NCBI RefSeq assembly: GCF_029963765.1
Contig: NZ_JALBYU010000022.1
Location: forward strand, 1-64,000
Origin: Pseudomonas sp. UYIF39
GTDB taxonomy: Bacteria; Pseudomonadota; Gammaproteobacteria; Pseudomonadales; Pseudomonadaceae
DNA: 64,000 bases
Direction: 5' to 3'
The notes under the pieces are model-generated. The model did not search any database and had not been told where the DNA came from. It saw only the letters and a list, made by a program, of their open reading frames with translations. The position numbers were made by a program, and so were the translations under genes. Below are positions 23,757 through 31,786 of the stretch, in pieces (the first letter of the stretch is position 1; every line of letters begins with the position of its first letter).

Positions 23757-24069
23757 CTCAGGGTCTCTCATTGTTATTTGGATTGCCATTGCGATGGTGC
23801 AATCAAGCACTGGTAACTTGCCGGTCTTCTCGATCAATTCGTCAGTCTTCACAGACCAGGCAACACCCAATGTCACTGAGTCATGAGGACAACTTGTGGG
23901 AGCGAGCTTGCTCGCTCCCACAGGGATTGCAGGGTCTTAAGTTTCTACTGCATCCCTCCCCCCTGCGGACAACCGCTTTCGTTGCAATGACCTGCGACAG
24001 CACCGCGTGCGTTCCTACTATCGGCCCATCAACGACGCCAACAGAGCGCTAACAATAAGGGGAGTTGTC
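23757..24069. promoter_or_regulatory. Divergent intergenic region between alkylsulfatase and beta-oxidation operons
   Basis: A 313-bp region without a gene. It must contain the promoters for both operons. The only clear structure is the short REP palindrome at 23895-23922; the AGGGGAG just before 24070 is the ribosome binding site of the crotonase gene. No operator or sigma-factor consensus could be assigned with confidence. Confidence 0.5.
23895..23922. repeat. Single compact REP palindrome
   Basis: TGTGGGAGCGAG, a CTTG loop and CTCGCTCCCACA form a perfect 12-bp stem. It has the REP core of this genome but no spacer, so the two REPs are fused. Confidence 0.9.
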
Positions 24070-24855
24070 ATGAGTGAAGATGTCTTGCTGTACGAAATCG
24101 TCGGCCCGGTGGCGCGCCTGACGCTCAATCGGCCAAGGGCCATGAACGCTCTGAACCTGGCGACACTCGCCGAGCTCGAACGCTGCCTAAATGACATTGC
24201 CCTGAACGATGAATTGCGAGCGGTGATCCTCACCGGCAACGGCCCGGCCTTCTGTGCTGGCGCCGACCTGAAGGAAGTGCTGGCTGGTGCCAACTTGGCA
24301 GCGGGCGAAGCCGACTTTCTCGACCGTGCCAATCAGGTCTTCGGTCAGCTGCGCAACTTTCCCAAACCGGTGATCGCAGCGCTAAACGGCGTGACCATGG
24401 CCGGCGGCCTGGAACTGGCCATGTGCGCCGATATCGTGGTGGCGGCGCAAACCGCGACCCTCGCCGACGCTCACGCCAACTTCGGCGTCTACCCCGGCGC
24501 GGGTGGCGCGGCGGTGCTGCCACGGTTGATCCCGCTGAACATGGCCATGTACTTGCTGATGACCGGCAAATCCCTCTCGTCCACCGAAATGAAAGTCTAC
24601 GGTCTGGTGTGTGAAGTCCACGCCGACGCCGAACTCGCCGACGCCGCCCTGGTGCTGGCCAATCAGATCGCGAAAAAAAGCCCGATCGCCCTGCGCCGCA
24701 TGAAAGAAGTGGCCCGCGCCTCCGCCGACAAGTCCCGCGACGACGCCTTGCAGCACGAGCAAGTGATGCTGCGTCAGCACCTGCGCACTGCCGATTTCCA
24801 GGAAGGGCTGCAGGCCTTTGGCGAAAAACGCGCACCGAACTTCAAGGGCCGCTAG
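24070..24855 (+). CDS. Crotonase superfamily (enoyl-CoA hydratase/isomerase-like) with altered catalytic residues
   Basis: A crotonase-fold protein of 261 residues. Oxyanion-hole segments are intact: FCAGADLKEV (61-70) and GVYPGAGG (139-146). However, aligning by eye with rat mitochondrial enoyl-CoA hydratase, the two catalytic glutamates (E144 and E164 there) fall on H135 in DAHANFG and Y161 in MAMYLLMTG. Normal hydration of a 2-enoyl-CoA is therefore doubtful; isomerase, hydrolase or other crotonase chemistry is possible. The ATG at 24070 has AGGGGAG upstream. It is first in a five-gene operon with thiolase, acyl-CoA dehydrogenase, SDR and CoA ligase, and still probably acts on an acyl-CoA. 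Confidence 0.85.
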   Translation: MSEDVLLYEIVGPVARLTLNRPRAMNALNLATLAELERCLNDIALNDELRAVILTGNGPAFCAGADLKEVLAGANLAAGEADFLDRANQVFGQLRNFPKPVIAALNGVTMAGGLELAMCADIVVAAQTATLADAHANFGVYPGAGGAAVLPRLIPLNMAMYLLMTGKSLSSTEMKVYGLVCEVHADAELADAALVLANQIAKKSPIALRRMKEVARASADKSRDDALQHEQVMLRQHLRTADFQEGLQAFGEKRAPNFKGR

Positions 24856-24888
24856 GCCGCCACGTCCCCGCCATCTCAGGAACAGACA

Positions 24889-26136
24889 ATGAACGATATC
24901 TACGTAGTGGGCGTCGGCATGACGCCGTTTGGTCGCTTGCTGGACCGCAGCGTCTACGACATGGTCGACGAAGCCGTGGGCCTGGCGCTGAAAGATGCCG
25001 GCGCCACCACCGCTGACGTCGGCTCGGTGTACTACAGCACCATGACCAATGGCATGTTGCAGGGGCAGACCGGTATTCCCGGTCCGATCGCCATGCGTCG
25101 CATCGGCATCGAAGGGGTACCGGTGTTCTCGGTCGAGAACGCCTGCGCGTCCGGTTCTTCGGCGTTCAACCTTGCTACCCTGGCACTGCGCGCCGGTCAG
25201 TGCGACATCGCCCTGGCGGTCGGCGCCGAGAAGATGAACATCACCGACAAAGCGAAGATGTTCGCTGTGTTCGACGGCGGCTGGGACGTGTCCACGGTCG
25301 AGCAGAACAAACACACCCTGCTGGCCATGGGCGAAGGCATCGTGCCACCGCCGGGCACCGTTTCCGAGCGCCCTTACAGCGTGTTCATGGACGTGTATGC
25401 CTCCATTGCGCGCAACCACATGCTGCGTTACGGCACCACGCAACGGCAGATCGCCGCAGTGGCCGCAAAGAACCACCAGCACTCGGTGAACAACCCTCTG
25501 GCCCAGTTCCAACAAGCGTTCAGCATTGATGAAGTGTTGGCCTCGGCAGCGATCTGCTACCCGCTCACCACCCTGATGTGCTCGCCGATCAGCGACGGTG
25601 CCGCGGCCGTTCTGCTGTGCAACGCCGAAGGCCTCAAGCGCTTGAAGAACGACGGTGATCGCGCCGTGCGCGTGCTCGCCAGCGTGGTGCAAACCGGCAG
25701 TAACCGTGGTCTCGATGAGCCGGAAAAAATCGTTGCCCACCTGGCGGCGAAAAAAGCCTACGCCCAGGCCGGCATCAACCCTTCCGACGTCAACGTCGCG
25801 GAAGTCCATGACGCCTCGGCCATCGGTGAAATCCTCAATGCCGAATCGCTGATGCTGGTGCCCTTCGGCGAAGGTGGCCCGGCGGCCGAACGCGGTGACT
25901 TCACCGTCGGCGGGCGCCTGCCGATCAACCCGTCCGGCGGCCTCGAATCCAAGGGCCACCCGATCGGCGCCACCGGTCTTGGCCAAATCCATGAACTGGT
26001 CACGCAACTGCGCGGTGAAGCCGGCAAGCGCCAGGTCGAAGGCGCGCGCATTGCCATTCAGGAAAACGGTGGTGGCCTGTTCGGCATCGAAGAAGCCGTG
26101 GTCGCCGTCAACATTCTCGCCAACAAAAACATTTAA
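24889..26136 (+). CDS. Thiolase family acyltransferase (SCP2/SCPx-type)
   Basis: A protein of 415 residues. The nucleophilic cysteine is C86 in SVENACASGSSAF, the HDASA segment (about 309) and GHPIGATG (about 362-369) supply the active-site histidines. The last motif reads QENGGGLFG, without the second cysteine of classic thiolases, as in SCP2-type thiolases and lipid-transfer-protein thiolases of steroid and branched-chain pathways. It lies between crotonase and acyl-CoA dehydrogenase genes with short gaps. Inferred role: thiolytic cleavage of a 3-oxoacyl-CoA, perhaps with a branched or bulky chain. A partner DUF35 protein, common for such thiolases, is not seen. Confidence 0.87.
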   Translation: MNDIYVVGVGMTPFGRLLDRSVYDMVDEAVGLALKDAGATTADVGSVYYSTMTNGMLQGQTGIPGPIAMRRIGIEGVPVFSVENACASGSSAFNLATLALRAGQCDIALAVGAEKMNITDKAKMFAVFDGGWDVSTVEQNKHTLLAMGEGIVPPPGTVSERPYSVFMDVYASIARNHMLRYGTTQRQIAAVAAKNHQHSVNNPLAQFQQAFSIDEVLASAAICYPLTTLMCSPISDGAAAVLLCNAEGLKRLKNDGDRAVRVLASVVQTGSNRGLDEPEKIVAHLAAKKAYAQAGINPSDVNVAEVHDASAIGEILNAESLMLVPFGEGGPAAERGDFTVGGRLPINPSGGLESKGHPIGATGLGQIHELVTQLRGEAGKRQVEGARIAIQENGGGLFGIEEAVVAVNILANKNI

Positions 26137-26146
26137 GGAGAACCCC

Positions 26147-27304
26147 ATGGGACACGTCATGCGCACCCCGGAACAACTCGAAGCCGTCGAGAGTTTCCGT
26201 CGCTTCCTGGCCGACAAGATCGACCCGGTGTTCAACAAGGAATACCGCGACAAGTTCATGCCCAAAGAGAAAATGGCCGAGATGATGCGCCAGCTCGTAG
26301 AGTTCGGCATGGTCTCGGGCGCGGTCAGTGAAGCCAATGGCGGTTTGGGCCTGGACTGGCCGACCATGACCATGTTGTTCGAAGAAGTCGCCGCCTGCTC
26401 GGTGGACCTGTCGACGCCGGTGGTCATCAACTCCTTCGGCGCACAGATGCTGGAAAAACTCGCCCCGGATCATCTGCGCGAGCGTTACCTGCCGGGCCTG
26501 ATCAGCGGCGATTCGTTCGTCAGCGTCGCCATCTCGGAACCGGACGTCGGCTCCAACGTACTGGAAATCAAGACCCGCGCCCGTCGCGATGGCGACGATT
26601 TCATCATCAATGGCGAGAAAACCTGGATCAGCAACGGTTCCTACTCCGACTTCCTGATCTGCACCTGCCGTACCGGCGATGACCCACGCAAAGGTTTGAC
26701 TCACTTCCTGCTGGACCGCAAAGAGCATCCGTACGAAGTCCAGAACATCCACAAAATGGCCTGGAACAGCCAGTCCACCGCGCAGATTTTCCTCAACGAC
26801 GTGCGTGTTCCGGCCAGCAACATCATCGGCAACGAAGGCGAAGCGTTGAAAAACACCCTGTCGTTCTTCGAGCGCTCGCGGGTGTTTGTCGCCGCTCAAG
26901 GCCTGGGTATCGGCCGTCGCGCGCTGGAAGAAGCCGTGCGTTACGCCAAGGAGCGCAAGCAGCACGGCAAGTTGATCGCCGGCCACCAATTGATCAGCGC
27001 CATGCTGGCGGAAATGGCCACCAACGTGGATGCCGCCCGCCTGCTGACCTACCGCGCCGCCGAGATGATCGGTGCCGGCATCCCGGCAGAAATGGAAGCG
27101 GCCATGGCCAAATACTTTGCCTGCGAAGCCGCGGTGACCATCGCCCGTCAAGCCGTGCAGATCCACGGCGGCGCCGGTGTGACCACCGACTTCCTGGTCG
27201 AGAAACTGGCCCGTGAAGCGATCATCGTGCCGATTCCGGAAGGCACCACGCAGATCCAGCAACTGATCATTGGCCGCGCCCTGACTGGGGTCAACGCGTT
27301 CTGA
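26147..27304 (+). CDS. Acyl-CoA dehydrogenase
   Basis: A flavoprotein of 385 residues, the standard length. It contains the FAD-binding VSVAISEPDVGSN segment (about 124-136), the INGEKTWISNG motif, and near the C-terminus QIHGGAGVTTDFLVEKL and PEGTTQIQQLIIGRAL; the glutamate of PEGTTQ is in the place of the catalytic base of short/medium-chain acyl-CoA dehydrogenases. The ATG at 26147 follows AAGGAG by six bases, ten bases after the thiolase stop. Catalyses alpha,beta-dehydrogenation of an acyl-CoA in the cytosol with electrons passed to ETF. Chain specificity cannot be read from sequence. Confidence 0.9.
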   Translation: MGHVMRTPEQLEAVESFRRFLADKIDPVFNKEYRDKFMPKEKMAEMMRQLVEFGMVSGAVSEANGGLGLDWPTMTMLFEEVAACSVDLSTPVVINSFGAQMLEKLAPDHLRERYLPGLISGDSFVSVAISEPDVGSNVLEIKTRARRDGDDFIINGEKTWISNGSYSDFLICTCRTGDDPRKGLTHFLLDRKEHPYEVQNIHKMAWNSQSTAQIFLNDVRVPASNIIGNEGEALKNTLSFFERSRVFVAAQGLGIGRRALEEAVRYAKERKQHGKLIAGHQLISAMLAEMATNVDAARLLTYRAAEMIGAGIPAEMEAAMAKYFACEAAVTIARQAVQIHGGAGVTTDFLVEKLAREAIIVPIPEGTTQIQQLIIGRALTGVNAF

Positions 27305-27336
27305 TCAACCGTCAGTTCCACACCTAACAATAACAA

Positions 27337-27356
27337 CCCGGCTCCTGCGAGCCGGG
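27337..27356 (+). other. GC-rich hairpin between acyl-CoA dehydrogenase and SDR genes
   Basis: CCCGGCTC and GAGCCGGG form a perfect 8-bp stem around a CTGC loop. There is no T-run, so it is not a normal terminator. It may trim or attenuate the operon transcript. Confidence 0.5.
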
Positions 27357-27376
27357 CAGCGAACAGGGACACATTC

Positions 27377-28153
27377 ATGCGTATTCAAGACAAAGTCATC
27401 GTAATCACCGGCGGCGCCTCGGGCCTGGGCTTGGCTACCGCGCATTACATGGCGGGCGAGAAAGCCGCCCGCGTGGCGATTTTCGACCTGAACATCGAAG
27501 CCGGGGAAAAAGCCGTCGCCGAGATCGGCGCCGACCGCGCGATGTTCGTGCAGACCGACGTCAGCGATGAAGCCTCGGTGCAGAACGCAGTCGATACCGT
27601 CATCGCCAGATTCGGCGCGATTCATGTGTGCATCAACGGCGCGGCCGTGCCGACCGGTTTCAAAGTGTTGGGCAAGGAAGGCAAGGCGGCGCCGCTGTCG
27701 CGTTTCGCTCAAGCCACGGCGATCAACCTCAATGGCGTGTTCAACGTCATGTCCAAGTGCGCCGAGCACATGGCCAACAACGAAGCCGAAGCTGGCGAAG
27801 AGCGCGGTGTGGTCATCAACGTGTCGTCCGGTGCCGCGTATGAAGGCCAAGTGGGTCAGTGTGCTTACGCCGCGACCAAGGCGGGCGTGATCGGCATGAA
27901 CATGCCGGCCGCACGTGAACTGGGTGCGATTGGGGTTCGGGTCAACGCCATCGCGCCCGGCCTGTTCCTGACCACCATGGTGGCCGGCCTCGACGAGAAA
28001 ATCCTCAATTCCCTGAAAGAACAGATGGAAGCGCCCAAGCGCTTGGGTGACATGCGCGAGTTCGCCCATTGCTGTGCCTTCCTGATCGAGAACGCCTACG
28101 TCAACGGCGAGACCATCCGCCTCGACGCCGCCTCGCGCATGCGTGCCCGGTAA
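27377..28153 (+). CDS. SDR family 3-hydroxyacyl-CoA dehydrogenase-like
   Basis: A short-chain dehydrogenase of 258 residues. The NAD motif TGGASGLG is at 12-19, an acidic residue D36 in IFDLN points to NAD rather than NADP, and the active site is NVSSGAAYEGQVGQCAYAATK with Y-x-x-x-K. The sequence style, with an insert around GFKVLGKEGKAAPLSRF, is that of HSD17B10-like 3-hydroxyacyl-CoA dehydrogenases. It is in line with the acyl-CoA dehydrogenase and CoA ligase genes and supplies the third beta-oxidation step, 3-hydroxyacyl-CoA to 3-oxoacyl-CoA. Confidence 0.9.
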   Translation: MRIQDKVIVITGGASGLGLATAHYMAGEKAARVAIFDLNIEAGEKAVAEIGADRAMFVQTDVSDEASVQNAVDTVIARFGAIHVCINGAAVPTGFKVLGKEGKAAPLSRFAQATAINLNGVFNVMSKCAEHMANNEAEAGEERGVVINVSSGAAYEGQVGQCAYAATKAGVIGMNMPAARELGAIGVRVNAIAPGLFLTTMVAGLDEKILNSLKEQMEAPKRLGDMREFAHCCAFLIENAYVNGETIRLDAASRMRAR

Positions 28154-28195
28154 ACGCCTCGTTCTCTTGAGCCAGTCATACAGGGCCAACACACC

Positions 28196-29782
28196 ATGAA
28201 AATGAATTTCAGCCGAATCATGCGCTTGCTCGCGCTGCGTCATCGCGACCAAGAGGCGATCGTCAACGTTGAGCGCAATCGGCGCTTCACCTATGAGCAA
28301 TACCATCTGCTGACCAACCGCGTGGCCGATGTTCTGCGCAGCGTGCTGCAGGTTCGCGCAGGCGAACGCTTCATGCTGATCCTGGAAAACGACAACCTCA
28401 GCCTGATGATGTTTCCCAGCACCTTCAAGCAGGAAGGCACGGTGGTCATGACCAACCTGCGCGACCCGCTCGATGAGCACGCGCGCCAGATCGATCTGGT
28501 CAAACCGCGCGTGGTGTTCCTGGAAACCCGCCTGCTGGACAGCTACTACGGCATGCTGCGCAGCCGCGGTTGCGAGATCGTCGTGATGGACCCGCCCACC
28601 GCCGAACAGTCCACCCTCCCCGGCGTGCACAGTTTCTGGCCAATGGTGGAAGCCGCCTCCGACCTGGACAACGACGTAGCCCTCGATACCGACCAGCACA
28701 CCTGCATGTTGCGCTTCACCGGTGGCACCACCGGCAAGGGCAAATGCGCGATGTACTCCATCGATAACTGGATGGCCTGCCGTGATGCAGCGTTCATCAA
28801 CACCGACCTGGGATTGTCCAGCGCGACACGGCTGCTGCATGTGTCGCCGCTGTCACACGGCACGCTAATGCTGTTCTTTCCCACGGTTTACGGCGGTGGC
28901 ACCAACATCACGCTGAACCAGTTGGACATGGAATGCTGGCGGCAGATTGTCGAAAGTGAGCGCGTTAGCCATTCGTTCCTGGTGCCAACCGTACTTTACC
29001 GCCTGCTGGAGTTGCAGCGCGCCGACCCGAAAGACTTTTCGTCCCTGACCACGCTGATCTATGGCGCGGCACCGATGAGTCCGGACAAGCTCGGCGAACT
29101 GGTGGAATGTTTCGGGCAGATTTTCGTCCAGGGCTACGCCGCCACCGAGTCGCCAATGATCATCGCGGCGCTCGACAAGGCCGCGCACCAGCCCGGTGAT
29201 GCCGCTGCGCTGCAACACTTGTCGTCGGCAGGCCGCCCGACCCCAGGCGTCGAAGTGTTTATTGCCGACCTCGACGGCAACCCGCTGCCGGTTGGCGAAA
29301 CCGGCGAAATCCGCATTCGCTGCAAAGCGACCATCAAGGGCTACTACGAAAACCCTGAAGCGACGGCGGCGGAATTCGACGATGGCGCATGGAAGTCCGG
29401 CGACTTGGGTTACATCGATGGCGACGGCTACCTGTACATCGTTGATCGGCTCAAGGACATGATCATCAGCGGCGGATTCAACGTCTATGCGGTGGAAGTC
29501 GAGGCCGCGCTGGCAGCGCACCCATCGGTGCTGATGGCGGCAGTGGTCGGTATTCCGCATCCGGAATGGGGTGAAGCGGTCCATGCCGAAGTGATCCTGC
29601 GTCAGGGGGAAGCGGTCACTTCAGAAGAATTGATCGCACAGACCCGTACCCGACTGGGCGGCTACAAGGCGCCGAAATCGCTGGTGTTTGTCGATGAACT
29701 TCCCACCTCAGTGGTCGGCAAAGTACTGCGCCGACAAGTACGGGAAAAATACTGGCAGGGTTCGTTGCGCAAGATCAGTTGA
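28196..29782 (+). CDS. AMP-binding acyl-CoA ligase (ANL superfamily)
   Basis: An adenylate-forming enzyme of 528 residues. The phosphate-binding loop reads FTGGTTGKGK (about 177-186) where most have TSGTTGxPK, so the usual proline is absent. Further motifs are QGYAATES, SGDLGYIDGDGYLYIVDRLKD (hinge), GGFNVYAVEVE and a C-terminal lysine in PTSVVGKVLRRQ. It would activate a carboxylic acid to acyl-CoA with ATP. It is last in the operon, so it may feed the racemase and beta-oxidation genes. Substrate unknown; fatty, aromatic or isoprenoid acids are all possible. Confidence 0.9.
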   Translation: MKMNFSRIMRLLALRHRDQEAIVNVERNRRFTYEQYHLLTNRVADVLRSVLQVRAGERFMLILENDNLSLMMFPSTFKQEGTVVMTNLRDPLDEHARQIDLVKPRVVFLETRLLDSYYGMLRSRGCEIVVMDPPTAEQSTLPGVHSFWPMVEAASDLDNDVALDTDQHTCMLRFTGGTTGKGKCAMYSIDNWMACRDAAFINTDLGLSSATRLLHVSPLSHGTLMLFFPTVYGGGTNITLNQLDMECWRQIVESERVSHSFLVPTVLYRLLELQRADPKDFSSLTTLIYGAAPMSPDKLGELVECFGQIFVQGYAATESPMIIAALDKAAHQPGDAAALQHLSSAGRPTPGVEVFIADLDGNPLPVGETGEIRIRCKATIKGYYENPEATAAEFDDGAWKSGDLGYIDGDGYLYIVDRLKDMIISGGFNVYAVEVEAALAAHPSVLMAAVVGIPHPEWGEAVHAEVILRQGEAVTSEELIAQTRTRLGGYKAPKSLVFVDELPTSVVGKVLRRQVREKYWQGSLRKIS

Positions 29783-29834
29783 GGTGCGGCGTAGCGTCTG
29801 CTCGCTGGAGCAGGCGCTGACCCCTACACATGTC

Positions 29835-30509
29835 CTACATCATGAGCGTGCGCATGTCGCTGGTCATGCCTCTGATCGCCGCCTTGAAATTTTCGGCGGT
29901 GATGGGCTGACTGGCGTTCTTCAAGGTCTCGCCAAAGACCTTGCGCACCACTTTGAGCACCGGCAACCCGGAAGCGGCATCGATGAACTCGGCCTCGATA
30001 AACAACTCAGTGTTCTGATCGCGATGGCCTGTTGCCGCCTCGGTCGCCCCGACCACTGCCGCCACCGGCACAATTTCATACCAGCGCATGCCCTCGCTGG
30101 TGGCCGTCACCCCGGTAATCGCCGCGCGTAAAATCAGCGTTCGTTTACCCGGCCGTACATCCTTCATGGCCGGCACCACGCGGTATTTTTCTTCGAGGAC
30201 GCTTTTTACATTAGCGCTGGTGTAAGCCTGCAACTCTTGCAGCGTCTGCCTGTTCACCCGTTCATTGGGCTGGGGGGCGGGATAAAACTGCAACCCGTTA
30301 AACACCACCGTTGAATAGGCGTCGGGGGCGAAGCCCGGAGCTACCCAGCGCATCACTGGCTGCCCCGTGGGCGACTTCAACTCCTGCAAACCCTCGTAGC
30401 TGGGCAGAAACCCTGAATACTGCTGCTCCTGTGTCACTTGGGAGGTACAACCTGCGAGCAGCAGGCCAACCAATGCGACACTGACCAGCCATTGACAGCG
30501 CATGTTCAT
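29835..30509 (-). CDS. DUF3313 family lipoprotein
   Basis: A protein of 224 residues from the ATG at 30509 (AGGAG nine bases upstream). It has a lipoprotein signal with lipobox LLAGC. The mature protein has the DUF3313 pattern: QYSGFLPSYEGLQE, MRWVAPGFAPDAYSTVVF, LFIEAEFIDAASG and VVRKVFGETL. A close paralogue lies at 36789-37478. DUF3313 proteins are outer-membrane lipoproteins of unknown role. The gene is convergent with the acyl-CoA ligase gene and divergent from the glycine-zipper lipoprotein gene. Confidence 0.83.
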   Translation of the reverse strand: MNMRCQWLVSVALVGLLLAGCTSQVTQEQQYSGFLPSYEGLQELKSPTGQPVMRWVAPGFAPDAYSTVVFNGLQFYPAPQPNERVNRQTLQELQAYTSANVKSVLEEKYRVVPAMKDVRPGKRTLILRAAITGVTATSEGMRWYEIVPVAAVVGATEAATGHRDQNTELFIEAEFIDAASGLPVLKVVRKVFGETLKNASQPITAENFKAAIRGMTSDMRTLMM

Positions 30510-30724
30510 TGATCCGATCTCCTGAGAGTGACACGACTTGGCGGACGTACTGACGGGTGTGAGCCAGTCCTTGAGTATTGTTGAACCCGCTGGAATGTCC
30601 ATGTGCTCTGGCGAACCGTCTAACGGCTCGGCCCCGGCGTCTGGAATACCTTGTGCTAGGCTTTTTTCTCACGTGGTGCGATGCGTTTGAATCAACCCCA
30701 TTCCCTGAATGACGGAGCTCGAAA

Positions 30725-31180
30725 ATGAAAACCACTGCTTCCTGGCTAACGATCGCACTGGCAAGTCTGGTGCTCAGTGCCTGTGCCACCGTAGGAGCCG
30801 GCAGCGGAGGCCCCGGCGAGACAGAGATTCGCTCGGGCAAGATCGAACAGATCGTGCTCACACAGATGCAAACCAATCACGACAGCGGGGTCGGGGCCAT
30901 TCTTGGCGGGCTCGCCGGCGTCGGCATCGGCAGTCTGATCGGCAGCGGCACGGGTCGGGATGTCGCCATGGTAGCCGGTGCCCTTGCCGGTGCAGCCGGT
31001 GGCAACTACGCGGAAAAAAAACGTTATGACCAACCCAAGGAAGCGCAACAGATCATCGTTCGGGTGAGAAGTGGTGTGCTCGTATCAGTGACTCAGCCGA
31101 TCAACCCGGCGCTGAGCAAAGGCATGAACGTTTACATCGAAGGCTCCGGGAACGACGCCCGGGTTGTTCCGCAAAGCTAA
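30725..31180 (+). CDS. Glycine-zipper outer-membrane lipoprotein (SlyB/17-kDa antigen type)
   Basis: A protein of 151 residues. The lipobox LVLSAC is near residue 18. A glycine-zipper hairpin follows, GVGAILGGLAGVGIGSLIGS and VAGALAGAAGGNYAEKK (about 55-97), as in the rickettsia 17-kDa/SlyB/Pcp family. The C-terminal domain has IIVRVRSGVLVSVTQ and NVYIEG. Such proteins stabilise the outer membrane. Its end overlaps the broken convergent gene at 31177 by four bases. Confidence 0.82.
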   Translation: MKTTASWLTIALASLVLSACATVGAGSGGPGETEIRSGKIEQIVLTQMQTNHDSGVGAILGGLAGVGIGSLIGSGTGRDVAMVAGALAGAAGGNYAEKKRYDQPKEAQQIIVRVRSGVLVSVTQPINPALSKGMNVYIEGSGNDARVVPQS

Positions 31181-31713
31181 ATGGCGCAAACAGAACAATC
31201 ATCGGTATTGGCCCCGAAGGTGGTGTAGGTGGCGGTGGTGTACGACAGGAACGGTTGCAGGAACGTCTGGTTAACCTTCTGTGCACCATTTGACCCCTCA
31301 CCATTCAGGCTCCGGATGTGGTTGGCCAGAATGCCTCGGGTCCAGCCGCACGATTGTTTCAGTGCCACCACCGTGGGACCAAGCCCCCATTGGCGACTGC
31401 TCAACAGACTATCGCTGCCGGTGGGAATCAGGATCGCCGGTCCGCCCCCAAGGATCCAGCCATTGCGCGAAATCAGGTTCCACTCACTGTTCAATTCGAA
31501 TGGCAGCACCGGCTGGATATTGGTCACACTGTGCATGCCCTCGCCCGTCGGCCCCATCTTCTGGTCACAGGTGTACTGGATCGGCAGGCTATACATCGCC
31601 GCAATCGGATTGAGGGCTTTTTTGGCCAGTTCGGCAGAATCTTCCGCGTGGGCCAGCCCCACAGGTGCAAGGCAAACACTGCAACTGAGCAGCAGATACT
31701 TCGGTTGATTGAT
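31177..31713 (-). pseudogene. Broken outer-membrane transporter-like gene (phenol-pathway/'transporter' family)
   Basis: In one frame the minus strand gives a signal-peptide-like start (INQPKYLLLSCSVCLAPVG, then LAHAED), then NPIAAMYSLPIQYTCDQKMG, NIQPVLPFELNSEWNLISR and GGGPAILIPTGSDSLLSSRQ-WGLGPTVVALKQ, matching a family of outer-membrane beta-barrel 'transporter' proteins of about 250-270 residues. Three defects are visible. The codon at the expected start (31713-31711) is ATC, with a stop four codons upstream. About 35-40 residues seem to be missing between LISR and NGWILGGGPA. The C-terminal third is lost after FLQPFLSYTTATY. A GTG at 31662 could start a short product without the signal peptide. 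Family identity is from memory. Confidence 0.55.
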
Positions 31714-31786
31714 CGGCCTGTTTTAACTCCCGACGGAATCAACTGCTATCGATCAGTGAACCACTCTTGTGGTTGCTCCTTCTTGA

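Noticed and set aside
24382..26430. Long antisense open frame of about 680 codons opposite the crotonase and thiolase genes
   Set aside because: It is opposite strongly conserved enzymes on the plus strand, in GC-rich DNA where such frames arise by third-position bias, and it has no recognisable domain.
29794..29819. Hairpin after the acyl-CoA ligase gene as a terminator
   Set aside because: A stem (AGCGTCTGCTC with GAGCAGGCGCT) is present but no T-run follows on either strand, so it was not called as a terminator.
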